Source: Hemibagrus wyckioides
Taxonomy: Eukaryota > Chordata > Actinopteri > Siluriformes > Bagridae
Reading direction: 5' to 3'
DNA: 64,000 bases
Assembly: GCF_019097595.1 (NCBI RefSeq)
Contig: NC_080718.1
Location: forward strand, 16,327,157-16,391,156
Both the position numbers and the translations under genes were made by a program. Every line of letters starts with the position of its first letter. Positions within the stretch are counted from its first letter, which is position 1. Below, piece after piece: positions 12,500 to 25,638 of this stretch. Below the pieces are notes generated by a model. It was not told the DNA's origin, did no database searches, and saw only the letters and a program-made list of their open reading frames with translations.

Positions 12500-13480
12500 C
12501 TTGTTATAATGTGTGAGGAGAGCTCGAGGATGCGTTGTAGATTCTCAGTGGGTTAATAATGACATCCTGCCTTCGGGGTGGTATGTAAACAGTGTGGGCA
12601 TCTGGCTTTGGCGGAAACGGGGACACGCCAGTACAGGACGATCGCCTTCAATTAAAACGAGCAGTTCGTCCAACGCTGGCTGCTGCACGTCGTCTCTCTT
12701 CATTTTGCAGGGGAGGTCCTTTCAAACAGGCAGACCTCCTCCAAACAGCACTACATCGCATTTTTATTTACGCACCGCAATCCGCATTTGAGACTCGTTA
12801 CGGCGTGGCGCAGCGCACAATGAGCTCTCACTCCGGCAATCCGCTGTCATGAGACGCTTAAAACCATCACATCTATATTAACAGTGACCTGCTCTCATTT
12901 CTGTTGTCCCCCCCCCCAAAAAATAACATCAACACAAAATTATGCATCGCAAATATGGGTTAAAATGGAGCCAGAGAGCGCCTGAGCTTAATGAGGGGAT
13001 GCCGCTGATGTTTCTTGAGGAAGGGTATTAGGGAGGCTGGCTGCTGCCTCGTAGCAACAAAAAGGCAGCTGGAATAACACGCGTTGGGTTTTTTACGCCC
13101 GCACGCCGAGCCCATCTCTCCTCACTGCCTGTCATTTCGTGATATAACTTGAAAGGCGAAGGAAAAAAAAAAACTCACCGCTTCTTTGTGGGTTTTTATT
13201 GTCCTGTCAGGCGGGCCTCTGCGCCATCGATTCTCACTCAGTAGCCTTTTGAGATGCTGAGGCTGAGGGAGGAGTGTGAGGGGGGGAGATGGGGGAGACT
13301 GGGCTGGGTGAGAAACACGAGTGTGAGGCGATCTGAACACAAAGGTAAAAACACACACACACACACACACACGGAGCGGAGACCGATTGGTGTATCCTCA
13401 TCGGCTCAGAACGGCGGGCCGAAGAGAAAGAGGGAAGAGGGGAAAAAAACACAGAAACTCTTCAAAAATACCGCCTGTGT
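12500..13480 (-). promoter_or_regulatory. bicra: GC-rich promoter region and first exon of the BICRA-family gene
   Basis: CpG-containing, GC-rich sequence in an otherwise AT-rich neighbourhood. A minus-strand donor (GCG then GTGAGTTT) places a likely 5' UTR exon ending at 13179. The (AC)n run at 13349-13371 lies inside. No TATA box is evident, so a CpG-island-type housekeeping promoter is inferred. Confidence 0.4.
13349..13371. repeat. (AC)n microsatellite
   Basis: About eleven AC units in the GC-rich 5' region of the BICRA-family gene. Confidence 0.9.
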
Positions 13481-13710
13481 AAAATACAGTGACTGTGCAG
13501 TGACACAACGCGAATAAGGCACGAGAGCACACAGGCACATATAACACCACCATGCACGCGCGGCTAGATATATGTATGTTATTAGATATAAATGTATATT
13601 TATTTTCACACCTTAAGTTCACACATCACCACAGCCTTGCATGCATACATACAGACATGATTAAAACATTTTACAATCCACGGCATTATTGTGTGTGTAT
13701 ATGTATATAT

Positions 13711-14716
<1,006 letters not shown>

Positions 14717-15657
14717 TTTATCTTTCTTGCCTATATGGGGAAATCTATGCAAGAAAATACTTTTCTGCTTACCACAAAACATGTTGGAGGCAAATATTTA
14801 GGGTCAATTTGATAGATAGCATGATGTGACATTTTGCTGTCTGTCTAAAGCCTTGCATACACATTTGAGGTTTTTACCCTAATCTACGAAGCTTCAGGAA
14901 TGTTTTTTTTAATAATTTTAGTAATTTACCTAGCAATAATAATAAATAATAAAGTAGGGCATATAACTGTAACAGAATTAATCCTAACAAAAAATACTAG
15001 CATCTCTTATATGTAAACATTCTCAGTTAAAAAAAAAAAAAACCTTATTCAAATCCAGTTCCAGTCTTTCCATTTATTACAGGATTGGATTCCTCCTTTT
15101 TTAATTCTCATCCTATACTTTTTTTGCTGGTATCCTCATGATACTGATCCTGGGTGTTGGATCGCTGCCAACTCTAGTCAATTTATACAAGGAAAAACAT
15201 GATTATACTGCAACAGCTGGTTATAACTATACATATGAAGTACTCAAACAGTTTAAATAAGGCCATTTTATTATGGAAGAGGAAAATCTGTAGAGACAAG
15301 CAGGAAACAAAATAGTACACACAAAAACACACAATTCAGTCTATACATCTACTGGCCTGACGAGCTTAATCTGAACACTTTACTCTGCCTGGTTCAGCTT
15401 GTAATGGTCTTTAGCATCACCTGCATTTGAAATAAATGTGTTAGTTTAGGGTAGGCACTAAACTCCAGAAGAAACTTTCTTCCAATTACCTCAATGAACT
15501 CATAGTGGTCACCCAGGCCTGGAAATGAAAATTATTTATCGAATTATCTAGCCATCATCCCATAAGTCTTTAGAAATGATTTCCCCTTTAAAAAGTGACC
15601 AACTTCCCTGCCATATTCCTGAAAAGTAAAACCATCTAATCTCACTTTAGGGACATT
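14717..15657. other. erh: Spacer and 3' UTR of erh
   Basis: AT-rich spacer after the truncated transposon. The part from about 15268 to 15657 is the likely minus-strand erh 3' UTR, with an AATAAA on that strand at 15272-15267. No other gene is visible. Confidence 0.4.
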
Positions 15658-18600
15658 TTATTTCCCAGCTTGCTGAGCTTGGCGGCGCAGCAATATATAA
15701 ATTTTCTCTTTGATCCAGTCTTTGTTGTTGGGTTGGTACGTCTGTGTGTCAGCTCGGTACCTAAGGAATGAAAGTCACAAAGAAAGTGATTGTGAGTAAT
15801 CTATTTTGCAGTGACATTTCTGTGAAATAATATTTTGTGTGCAGGGTACGCAGTAATGTTTTCCCCATAAGAGGGTGTTTGCAAATCAAAGCTGAGTAAC
15901 TGTTCATGTGTGGAACGAAATTCTAGTTCAGAGTGAGAAACTAATCTGGAGGATTCACTCAATCCATGGCAAAGCCAAGGGAATGATAGGAGATACATGA
16001 TGTTGTAACACCCTGCTAAACATCACTGACAAGGCAGCAGACAAAAGCAGCTAAACTGATCTCTGAGCCGGCCTTAATGTCATATCTACTCTGAATACTG
16101 CAAAATAAATCAAACTAAATACAGCAAAATACACATGGTTTGTTTTATTCATGCAGTTTACACTATATTATATTGTCCCATTTGCACTGTGTACATTGTG
16201 GAGGTAAAATGAGTTTTGCTAAAGCATATCGAAAGCTGTCATAAAAATTAGGGTTTGATTGCATTTTTGGTAAAAATATGAATTAGACCTAATGAGCAAT
16301 CTATCTTTAAATGAAACTAATCACCATCACCATCTTAGTGCCAACGACAGAAACACTAACTAGATCTAAAGTTTGCGATATTTGGCAAGTTAAAAACTGC
16401 ATTTCTTGTCACCTTATAAAGCAGACAATTGAACAATGTGTATGTTAACCTTTCTAAATGCTGATATAAGAGCAGCCAAGATGATCGACATTAATCCAAG
16501 TGGCAACTAATAGAGAATACTCCAATAAAAAAGTTAAGTGTACCTTTGAGGATACAAAAGAAAATGTCAGAGCAGGGAGACACCATAGTCATTATTTAAT
16601 AACAGACATTAAACCCTTATTGAAATTTCATTCCTAAACATGACTAGCCAGAAATAAAGCCACTTTTTTAAAATGATTTTTTACTCTTACCACTGTTTAA
16701 TTGCCACTGAGATTGACTTGTTTAAGAGTTTGCTTTTTTATATACATAGCCTTAGACTAGACGGCAACCTGTGACACTCTGAAGCTCATGGCCAGAAAAT
16801 TGTACAACACACAATACCTATGGCCCATTAAATTCATCTCCAAACACTAAATGTCTTACAATTGACACGGTTGACTTGACAGACATACAGCACCATGTTT
16901 TAGCAGACACTTTAAACATCAAGTACTTCTGCTAAATCCTATTTAGAATGTGACCACTATCAGCTGTCTTTCCTTTTTGTGTCCTTGAAAATCTTCCTGA
17001 GATTTTTCTTCTGGTGTCTGCCTCTCTCTGTCTGACTATGTCTAAGAAAAAAAGCACCAGTACATATAGATTTACAGCTGTCTTACTGCTTAAATCAGTG
17101 AAGGCTGCTGCCACATACTGTTCGGTTATCTGTAGACTGTGTAGAGCTGACATTCACACCCACTGCATTTTGCCCTTGTTGATGCTGACTTCTGAATTTC
17201 TAACAGTGGGAAGGATTGCACAGCAAGCCTACTTACACCAAGCAGCTGAGGTCTGCCAGGTCATCGATGAAATCAAACAGCTGACTAATGTCATATGTGA
17301 TTGATGGACTGTTAGGATTCATTCTCTTCAAGTGCTCTTCATACATTTTACACACTCCTGCCCAAAAGAAAACAGAACAGATAAGTACAGAAGCAGTGTT
17401 TACAATGTTGTTCTTTTCTTACATCTATTCTCTACAGACCAGGTACATCATCAGTGAAAATAATGCTAAGGTAGAACACTGGCCTAAATATGATCTTACC
17501 TTCCATACACTCATTAACAGATTCATAATCAGCATATGTCCGTCCTTCTGGTCTCTTTGTGGGCTGAACAAGCAGAATAGTATGGGACTGCAAGCCATTT
17601 ATACAGATGTTAGAACATTCCAAACACCAACACCACAACAACAACATTAACATATAATATTAATATTTAAGAGAATTAAACTCACTGAATGACTTACATG
17701 TTAATATTTGCAATTAATATATAATCATTTAACTTCTTTCATTAACATAATTCCAGTTTGGTTATCAGTTTATTACATTACCTACATTACTTTAGACCAA
17801 AACTCATAACTCTTTTTTTTAAATTACCAACCTAGGTAAAAATTTAAGGAAAACTGGGAAAAAATACTAATATTTAAGAATATTTGCAATTAACATGTAA
17901 TCGTTTAACTTCTTTCATTGACATAAATTCAGTTTGGTTATCAGTTTATTACTTATTTTTAAATAATTAAATAATTATTTATACATTACTTTCGACTAAA
18001 ACTCATAACTCTTTTTTTTTTATCACCAACTGGGGAAAAAAATAAACATTTTTAAGACTTCATGCTCAGAAGTAATGATGTATCAACATGGCTGCTCACA
18101 CCGTCAACAGTAAATATCACTTCACAACCTTACTATGGGTTTGTATTAATACTTTACTTTTTTTTTTTCAATTTATTGATTTACTTTTTTAATCAACACT
18201 GACAGTAACATACTTAATAGATGTGGATGTTTCCTTCAATTGTGTTGTTAAGTAGTAGGTTAAATAACCTTTATACACTATATTGCCAAAAGTTTTGGGA
18301 CACCCCTCCAAGTCATTGAATTCAGGTGTTGTTTTTCAGCGCTTGGGCTTGGCCTCTTGGTTCCAGTCAAAGGAACTCTTAATGCTTCAGCATACCAAGA
18401 CATTTTGGACCTGATAGAACACCTTTGGGATGAATTAGAGCAGAGACTGTGAGCCAGGCCTTCTCGTCCAACATCAGTGCCTGACCTCACAAATGCGCTT
18501 CTAGTGGAATGGTCAAAAATTCCCATAAACACACTCCTAAACCTTGTGGAAAGCCTTCCCAGAAGACTTGAAGCTGTTATAGCTGCAAAGGGCGGGCCAA

Positions 18601-19362
18601 CTCCATATTACATTCATGTGCATGTAAAGGCAGACGTCCCAGTTTTGGCCTGGCTCAGTCTCTGCTCTAATTCATCCCAAAGGTGTTCTATAGGGTTGAG
18701 GTCAGGACTCTGAAGTTCCTCCACACCAAATTCACTCATCTATGTCTTTATGGACCTTGCTTTGTGCATTGGTGTGCAGTCATGTTGGAACAGGAAGGGG
18801 GTCATCCCCAAACTGTTCCCACAAAGTTGGGAGCATGAAATTGTCCAAAATGTTTTGGTATGTTGAAGCATTAAGAGTTCCTTTCACTGGAACTAAGGGG
18901 CCGAGCCCAACCCCTGAAAAACAACACCTGAGTTCAATGATCTGGAGGGGTGTCCCAAAACTTTTGGCAATATAGAGAATTTACGGCGTAGTGTGGCTGA
19001 TTTATGTCATGTAAGTAAGTAAGTAAATAAATAAATAAATAAATAAATAGATAAATAAAAATAAATGTTTTGTACTTTTTATTACCATGGTGTTATCAAG
19101 TTTTATTTTTAATTAAGGCTATTGAATAATAATAAGTGGTAGTAAAGATATTTTAGTAAAAGCGCGTCTCCTGGAGCGATAATATCATTAGTATAACATT
19201 ATTAGATCAGGCTAGCTGTGCTAAATATTACATCATTCAGCCATTTATTCATTTGCTTCTGGAGGTTTACTTCCCCTAGTAATGCCGTGCAGGAGAACTG
19301 TATAATATTAGGCGACGTGTTTGCAAAAAAAAAAAAAAGGAAACAGCTGAATAACTCACCAT
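15658..19362 (-). CDS. erh: Enhancer of rudimentary homolog
   Basis: ERH is a small, extremely conserved nuclear protein that binds RNA-processing partners and supports splicing, mRNA decay and Microprocessor activity. Four exons: 19362-19360 (just the ATG, followed directly by GTGAGT), 17587-17500, 17357-17237 and 15760-15658. Phases fit, giving exactly 104 aa, the length of human ERH. The sequence is nearly identical to vertebrate [60 protein letters not shown]. The single-codon first exon is the normal vertebrate arrangement. Intron 1 (17588-19359) hosts a tandem duplication and a 0.7-kb fold-back transposon, yet all splice sites are intact. Orthology is very secure; the extreme conservation argues against a pseudogene, as do the introns. 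Confidence 0.97.
17701..18045. repeat. Tandem duplication of about 170 bp in erh intron 1
   Basis: Two diverged head-to-tail copies: about 17701-17860 and 17880-18045. Shared stretches include tatttgcaattaa, tttaacttctttcatt, agtttggttatcagtttatt and aaactcataactctttttttt. The second copy has an extra AT-rich insertion (aaataattaaataattattt). No coding content. Confidence 0.75.
18274..18976. mobile_element. Fold-back Tc1-type non-autonomous element in erh intron 1
   Basis: Both ends carry the same terminal sequence inverted (CTATATTGCCAAAAGTTTTG at the left, its complement at the right). The two halves are long inverted copies of Tc1-derived sequence: transposase phrases such as the region around the SPDLNPI motif and AFH-type D-D region appear once in each orientation. 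No open transposase frame. Related copies are at 19787-20005 (one arm) and 22205-25638. Confidence 0.75.
19013..19064. repeat. (AAGT)n/(AAAT)n microsatellite
   Basis: Tetranucleotide run directly after the fold-back element in erh intron 1. Confidence 0.9.
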
Positions 19363-19480
19363 ATTGGACAGAGCTGGTCCGAGATCCACAATTACAACCC
19401 GTCTTCCGTTAGGACACAGCGCTACTAAACTTCCGGTTAACCCACGTGTCAAAAGTAGAGTCACTCTTCCACACTGCATT
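19363..19480 (-). promoter_or_regulatory. erh: 5' UTR and promoter-proximal region of erh
   Basis: Higher-GC segment directly upstream (minus strand) of the ATG at 19362, with CpGs such as in ccgtcttccgtt and an ETS-like CCGGAAGT on the minus strand near 19432. Transcription start is not determinable, but the position fits a compact housekeeping promoter. Confidence 0.35.
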
Positions 19481-19599
19481 TACTACCACAATGATCATAT
19501 ACTATATAATAACCTCATTACCATTTCATTTACACAGCAAACTCAGATTACACTATGACCCTCGTTATTTAATTCGCTACATTTCTACATTTTGTCTGA

Positions 19600-20225
19600 T
19601 GTATGATTTTGTCTAAAATTCAGACGGATCCTTAATTATTTGGACAGTAACACAAGTCATTTTGTCTCTGTACCACACCCCAATGGCTTTGAATGAAGCA
19701 ATCAGGACGTGATTGGATGTAGAATTTCAGCTTTAATTCGGTAGGCTTAAAAATATTGCACAGGCAATAAAAAGAATTTATAAAGAACACTCTATTGCCA
19801 AAAGTTTTGGGACACCCCTTCATATCATTGAATTCAGGTATTGTTTTTTTAGGGGTTGGGCTTGGCCCCTTAGTTCCAGTGAAAGGAACTATTAATGCTT
19901 CAGCTTCATACCAAGACATTTTGGACAATTTGGGGATGGCCGCTTCCTGTTCCAATATGACTGCACACCAGCGCACAAAGCAAGGTCCATAAAGACACAG
20001 ACATCACCAAATGATACGTTTTCTCACTTTAAATGATTTCTAAAGTCAGACCTTTAATTCAGTCACCTGTGTGTTTTGTGGGTCTTTCTGCCTGTAGTTT
20101 TAGTCATCAGTAAATGAAAAGCATGCTCAGTTGGGTTCAGGTTAGTTGACTGATTTGGCCAATAAAGATCATTCCATTTCTTTGCTTTAAGAAGCTCATG
20201 GGTTGCTCTTGCAGTATAATATACA
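19600..20225 (-). mobile_element. Tc1-like relic interrupted by one arm of a fold-back element
   Basis: Outer pieces (ttaatt-atttggacagtaacac near 19630 and aagctcatgggttgctcttg near 20190) belong to another Tc1-like family with decayed antisense transposase phrases. At about 19787-20005 the sequence switches to the family of 18274-18976 (ttgccaaaagttttgggaca). This is read as insertion followed by loss of the second arm. Coordinates of the joint are approximate. Confidence 0.55.
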
Positions 20226-20398
20226 CTACTCAGCAAGTTATGCAAAAAGTCCTGAAACACTGAACAGTTGGACATGTGCATTCAAAAGTGTAGAGAAGGT
20301 CAAATTAAGTTCACCTGTAAAGGTTATAGTGCATTTTAGGTGCATCCTGAAATTTCATATTCATATTGTTACATCCTTAACTTTTTGTGAGTAGTATA

Positions 20399-20425
<27 letters not shown>
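20220..20425. mobile_element. Small MITE-like element ending in a TA microsatellite
   Basis: The ends resemble each other inverted: ATACACTACTCAGCAAGTTA at the left and TAACTTTTTGTGAGTAGTAT at the right. About 180 bp, no coding potential; followed by a (TA)n run at 20395-20421 and poly(T). Confidence 0.45.
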
Positions 20426-20429
<4 letters not shown>

Positions 20430-20723
20430 TTTTCTATCAATAGTCACATCAATAAACACAAGTTGTCCATGCCTTAACCCTGCTATAACCATGATTGGCT
20501 CACCAGTGGGTTCATTCTTTTTAAGAACTTACCAAAACAGTGATCTGGAAACTCCTGAAGTGTTTGCTATCTCTCTAAAAGCTTTTCTCAGCCTGATGGT
20601 GATGGCCTTGTTCACGTGCATTGACACCTCTTTGGACTGCATATTGAGAGTTCCCATGGACAGATACCAAATTCAGCACTTAAAACTATATGTACTTCAT
20701 TCTATACATTACATCTTTTTTAA

Positions 20724-20962
20724 GCTGAGTTGTCTTTATTTGTCACATATACATTACTGGACAGTGAAATTCTTTCTTTGCATATCCCATCCTTGGGGGT
20801 TGGGGTCAGAGCACAGGGTCAGCCATGATGCAGCACCCCTGGAGCAGGGTGGGTTGGGGGCCTTGCTTAATGGCCCCATGGTGGCAGTGGCGGGTGCTAG
20901 GGCTTGAACCCCAATCTTCTGGTAAATGACCTAGAGCCTTAACCACTTGAGCTACCAATGCC
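20724..20962 (-). mobile_element. tRNA-derived SINE (V-SINE-like)
   Basis: On the minus strand the head contains an A-box-like segment (TAGCTCAAGTGGTTAAGG) and a B-box-like GGTTCAAGCCC. The body is GC-rich and the tail is AATTTCACTGTCCAGTAATG followed by GTGACAAATAAAG. This tRNA-head plus conserved-tail organisation is that of fish V-SINEs. It is a retroposed copy, not a tRNA gene: no cloverleaf closes after the B box. Confidence 0.7.
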
Positions 20963-22204
20963 CACTGATATTTATTAGCTTATTTTTCATACTTTATTTT
21001 TGTTTATCGCTGTCTCTGCTAAGCTACACTAAAGTATTTAGCTTCATTAAGGCAAAGAATGGGTATTTCACTTCTGCTATTGACTGGTGATATTCATTTA
21101 TTGTTATTTTTCCTGCATATGTTTCATATGCTCCTTACTGTGACTGGACGCCATCTAGTGGACGTTTATTCCTATTTGAGAAAAACATTGCTTGACTACA
21201 GAACCAAATGCATTGAGCTTTATGATCCATCAAACATAGATAACGAGAGATAAATAGAGTAGTAAAATGTGTTGAATGCCTGAAGAGAGTGTTTTTGGAG
21301 CTGGAACAGAATTAAAAGGTAATGACTTTATACATGGCTTTAAAGGACAGATATAAATTTCTAGAAATATGGCCAATGGATACTGCAGTGTATTTATGAT
21401 GGTATGTTGGCAGTGACAAACGTTAAAATAATTAAAAAAAAACAAAAAACAAAACACTGTCTCCCTCCCCACCCAAAAATAGGAGGTGTACAATTATATT
21501 TTAGTTATTGACCAGGAAGTTTTTATTTCTGACATTTCCAGTGAAATAACTATGCCCCTATCTGTTTTTCAGACATCAGGATTTTGGATCAAAATCATTT
21601 AATTCAACTGAATAGTCAAACAGTTACTACAATTTTGATAATGGATTTGGATTTCTACCCCTGTAACAAAATAATACAAATCATAGATACCTTGGCTATG
21701 CCACTGTAAAGAGAACTGCCAACTAATGAACATTATACACTCAGATAACAATATATTATGCACTCCTCTTATACAGTAAACTACATCAAATTCCTAACTG
21801 AAGCCCAGTTTAACACTTTCTCCAGTCACCTGGCTGATAAAATGTGCCATTTTAGGCCAATTCATACAAAAGGCATTTATTTGCTGTATACAAATGACTC
21901 AGTAATTCCTCTACCCTAACCAACAAACCATGGCAGCCTTTCCCACATAGTAATTTCCACATTTTTTTTGTTCAGAGCCAAAAAGCTCAGTTATAAGATG
22001 ACATGTATTAACAAAATGAATTACATGTGCATTTCCATTTCTATCCCTATCCCCATAATCCCATTTTGGAAAGATATTCAGCAGAATTTCTTTATTATTA
22101 AATGGTAATAAAGGACATTACAACAAACTGCTGTGTAAAAATCTTTATCTGAAATTTGTTCACAGTCATTTGAACCTTTTCACATCATTTAAAGACTAAA
22201 TTCA
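20963..22204. other. Intergenic AT-rich sequence
   Basis: Only short spurious ORFs. A 12-bp phrase ccatctagtgga near 21150 and cattattaaatgg near 22090 are unremarkable. I see no gene and no clear transposon in this stretch. Confidence 0.4.
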
Positions 22205-23209
22205 CATACACTATATTGCCAAATGTTTTGGGACACCCCTCCAAATCATTGAATTCAGGTGTTTTTTTTTAGTGGTTGGGCTTGGCCCTTCAGCTCAAGT
22301 GAAAGAAACTCTTCAAATGAAATGCTTCAGCATATCAAGACATTTTGGACAATTTCATGCTCCCAGTTTGGGGATGACCCCTTCCTGTTCCAGCATGACT
22401 GCAGACCAGTGCACAAAGCAAGGTCCATAAAGACATGGATGAGCGAGTTTGGTGTGGAGGAACTTGACAGAGTCCTGACCGCAACCCCACAGAACACCTT
22501 TGGGATGAATTAGAGTGGAGATTGCGAGCCAGGCCAAAACTGCCTTTACATGCACATGAATTCAATATGGAGTTGGCCCGCCCTTAGCAGTTATAACAGA
22601 TTCAGCTCTTCTGGGAAGGCTTTCCAGAAGGTTTAGGAGTGTGTTTATGGGAATTTTTTACCAGTCTTCTAGAAGCACATTTGGCATTGATACTGGACGA
22701 GAAGGCCTGGCTCGCAGTCTCCGCTCTAATTCATCCCAAAGGTGTTCTGTGGGGTTGAGGTCAGGACTCTGTGCAGGCCAGTCAAGTTCCTCCACACCAA
22801 ACGAGTGTGAGCGAGTTGTTCCAGATGTCCCAGTTTTGACCTGGCTCGCAGTCTCCGCTCTAATTCATCCCAAAGGTGTACTATCAGGTTGAGGTCAGCA
22901 CTCTGTGCAGTCCAGTGAAGTTCCTCCACACCAAACTCGCTCATCCATGTCTTTATGGACCTAGCTTTGTGCACTGGTGTGCAGCAGAGGTGGACGAAGT
23001 ACATAACTTCCTTACTTGAGTGAAAGTACAGATACTACTGGTCAAACATTACTCCATTACAAGTAAAAGTTGTAAAGACAGATTTTTACTTAAGTAAAAG
23101 TACAGAAGTACTTGTTTTTAAAAGTACTTAAGTATCAAAAATAAATGTCAACGCATTTATTATTGCATTGTTGTATGCAATACTTACAGTACCTTTTGTA
23201 GCAACCTAG

Positions 23210-24640
23210 CAACCTTATTTCTTGAAATTGTGATTATGGCTTACAGATAAGGAAAACCCAAAATTCTGTGTCTCAGAAAATTAGAATATTACATAAGATC
23301 AATAAAAAAGGATATTTCAAAGAGAAATGTCAGACTTCTGAAAAGTATGTTCATTTCTATGCACTCAATACTTGGTTGGGCCTCCTTTTGCATCAGTGCG
23401 GCATGGCATGGAGGCAATCAGCCTGTGGCACTGCTCAGGTGTAATGGAAGCCCAGGTTACTTTGATAGCGGCCTTCAGGTCATCTGCATTGTTGGGTCTG
23501 GTGTCTCTCATCATCCTCTTGACAATACCCCATAGACTCTCTATGGGGTTCAGGTCAGGCGAGTTTGCTGGCCAATCAAGCACAGTAACACCATGGTCAT
23601 TGAACCAGCTTATGTTACCTTTAGCAGTGTGGGCAGGTGCCAAGTCCTGCTGGAAAATGAAATCAGCATCTCCATAAAGCTTGTCAACAGAAGGAAGCAT
23701 GAAGTGCTCTAAGATCTCCTGGTAGATGGCTGCGTTGACTGTGGTCTTCAGAAAACACAGTGGACCAACACCAGCAGGTGACATGGCAGCTCAAATCATC
23801 ACTGACTGTGGAAACTTCACACTGGACTTCAAGCAACATGGATTCTGTGCCTCTCCACTCTTACTCCAGACTCTGGGACCTTGATTTCCAAATGAAATGC
23901 AAAACTTACTTTCATCTGAAAAGAGGACTTTGGACCACTGAGCAACAGTCCAGTTCTTTTTCTCCACAGCCCAGGTAAGACGCTTCTGATGTTGTCTCTG
24001 GTTCAGGAGTGGCTTGACACGAGGAATGCGACATTTGTAGGCCATGTCTAGGATTCATCTGAAGCTCCCCCAAATTCTTGAATGGATTTTGCCCGACAAT
24101 CCTCTCAAGGCTGCGGTTATCCCTTTTGCTGGTGCACCTTCTCCTACCACACTTTTTCCTTCCACTCAACTTTCTATGAATATGCGTGGATACAGCACTC
24201 TGTGAACAACCAGCTTCTTTAGCAATTACCTTTTGTGGCTTACCCTCCTTGTGAAGGGTGTCATTGACTGTCTTCTGGACAACTGTCAAGTCAGCAGTCT
24301 TCCCCATGATTGTGTAGCCTACTGACCCAGACTGAGAGGCCATTTAAAAGCTCAGGAAACCTTTGCAGGTGTTTGGAGGTAATTAGCTGATTAGGGTGTG
24401 ACACCACGACTTTCCAATATTTAACTTTTCACAATATTCTAATTCTCTGAGACACAGAATTTTGTGTTTTCCTTATCTGTAAGCCATAATCATCACAATT
24501 TCAAGAAATAAAGGCTTGAAATATTTCACTCTATGTGTAATGAATCTATATAATATATGGGTTTCACTTTCTGAACTGAGTGACAAAAAATATTGACCTT
24601 TTTCATTATATTCTAAATTTTGAGATGTACCTGTACACAT
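23210..24640 (-). mobile_element. Tc1-like transposon nested inside the hAT element
   Basis: Inverted repeats flank a transposase: ATTATGGCTTACAGATAAGG near 23233 and its complement near 24468-24487, continuing with ATTCTGTGTCTCAG next to each. The left outer end seems shortened; the right one may run to about 24640. The transposase pseudogene is listed separately. Confidence 0.8.
23365..24343 (-). pseudogene. Tc1 transposase, broken into three frames
   Basis: Three successive minus-strand frames together span a normal Tc1 transposase (roughly 320 residues). Frame one (24343 to about 24050) starts MASQSGSVG or at the internal MGKTADLTVVQK and carries the DNA-binding half with GRKKCGRRR. Frame two (24045 to about 23791) has the first catalytic Asp in VLFSDESKFCISF. 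Frame three (23784-23365) has the second Asp in FIFQQDLAPAHTA and the third acidic region in [16 protein letters not shown]. The catalytic motifs are all still readable, so decay is recent, but frame breaks make it non-functional. Confidence 0.85.
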
Positions 24641-25638
24641 CTATGTGTATCCACTCATGCACATTTCAATCAAATGGTCTGTAAATGAAGACTGGTCAGA
24701 AAAAAAAAAATCTAACCTGCTTTAAAACCCAGCTACACAACTGTAGCTGTACAACCACCCAACAGCAACACTGCTTTAACAAAGAGTTATATATATTTCC
24801 ACAATTCATTTACACCGTTTTAATATGCATTTACACCATTGTCCAGGATCCTTCCTCCTGTGTGCAATGCGTTGTGGGCAATATTACCCGTTAGAGTGTG
24901 CATTGTTCTGCACTTTGAATTTCTACCGGAAGTAGTAGACCATCCAGGAATTTTTGGAATACTCTTTTCAGTATACTACGATTTGGGGCATACTAATTCT
25001 ATTTTTGAATACTATTTAGGACACATAGTATGAGAATTTGGACACAGCATACCTTTTTGTGTGTTAACTGACATCATTACCAATGTGTTGGTGGTGTATA
25101 ATATACAAAGCATATCTTCGTCCATTTTGTCAGAAATTGATCAATTGAGCAATTGAGTTAAAACAATTATGGAAAACCACTGAACTTTACAACACGTGAC
25201 GCTACAAGAGTGAAAAAAATCATCCTATGATTAATGTAACTACTTTCTACTCAATGACCATGACAGAAATGTAGTGGAGTAAAAAGTAGAGTATTTGTCT
25301 TTCAAATGTAGTGAAGTTAAAGTAAAAAGTATCCAGAAAAAATAATACTCAAGTAAAGTACAGATACTCAAAAAGTGTACTTAAGTACAGTACTCAAGTA
25401 AATGTACTTCTTTACTGTCCACCTCTGGTGTGCAGTCATGTCGGAACAGGAAGGGGGTCATCCCCAAACTGTTCCCACAAAGTTTGGATCATGAAATTGT
25501 TCAAAATGTCTTGATATGTTGAAGCATTAAGAGTTCCTTTCACTGGAACTAAAGGTCCAAGCCCACCTCCTGAAATACAACACCTGAATTCAATGATCTG
25601 GCGGGGTGTCCCAAAACCTTTGGCAATGTAGTGTATAT

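Larger units (their letters stand above)
22985..25427. mobile_element. hAT (Tol2-like ends) non-autonomous transposon with 8-bp target duplication
   Basis: Starts CAGAGGTGGACGAAGTAC and ends with the inverted counterpart GTCCACCTCTG. The subterminal regions are full of short AAGTA/ACTCAAGTA motifs, as in Tol2-type hAT termini. The target site duplication is perfect: GTGTGCAG at 22977-22984 and at 25428-25435. No hAT transposase is visible; the interior is occupied by an unrelated Tc1 element. Length 2443 bp. Confidence 0.88.
22205..25638. mobile_element. Fold-back Tc1-type element, split by a hAT insertion
   Basis: Same family as 18274-18976: left end CACTATATTGCCAAATGTTT at about 22208, right end CAAAACCTTTGGCAATGTAG at about 25612-25631. 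The left arm holds an internal duplication: the phrase from tggctcgcagtctccgctct to ccaaaggtgt occurs at about 22710 and again at about 22844. The right arm resumes at 25436 after the inserted hAT element. Without the insertion it is about 1 kb. No functional transposase. Confidence 0.8.

Noticed and set aside
15390..15430. Short minus-strand frame ending in DHYKLNQAE
   Set aside because: It lies downstream of the erh stop, has no matching acceptor/phase, and ERH is already complete at 104 aa.
20724..20962. Possible tRNA gene on the minus strand
   Set aside because: A- and B-box-like motifs are present but no cloverleaf or terminator follows; the tail is that of a V-SINE.
23365..24343. Functional Tc1 transposase gene
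   Set aside because: Catalytic motifs are present but lie in three different frames, so the gene is broken.
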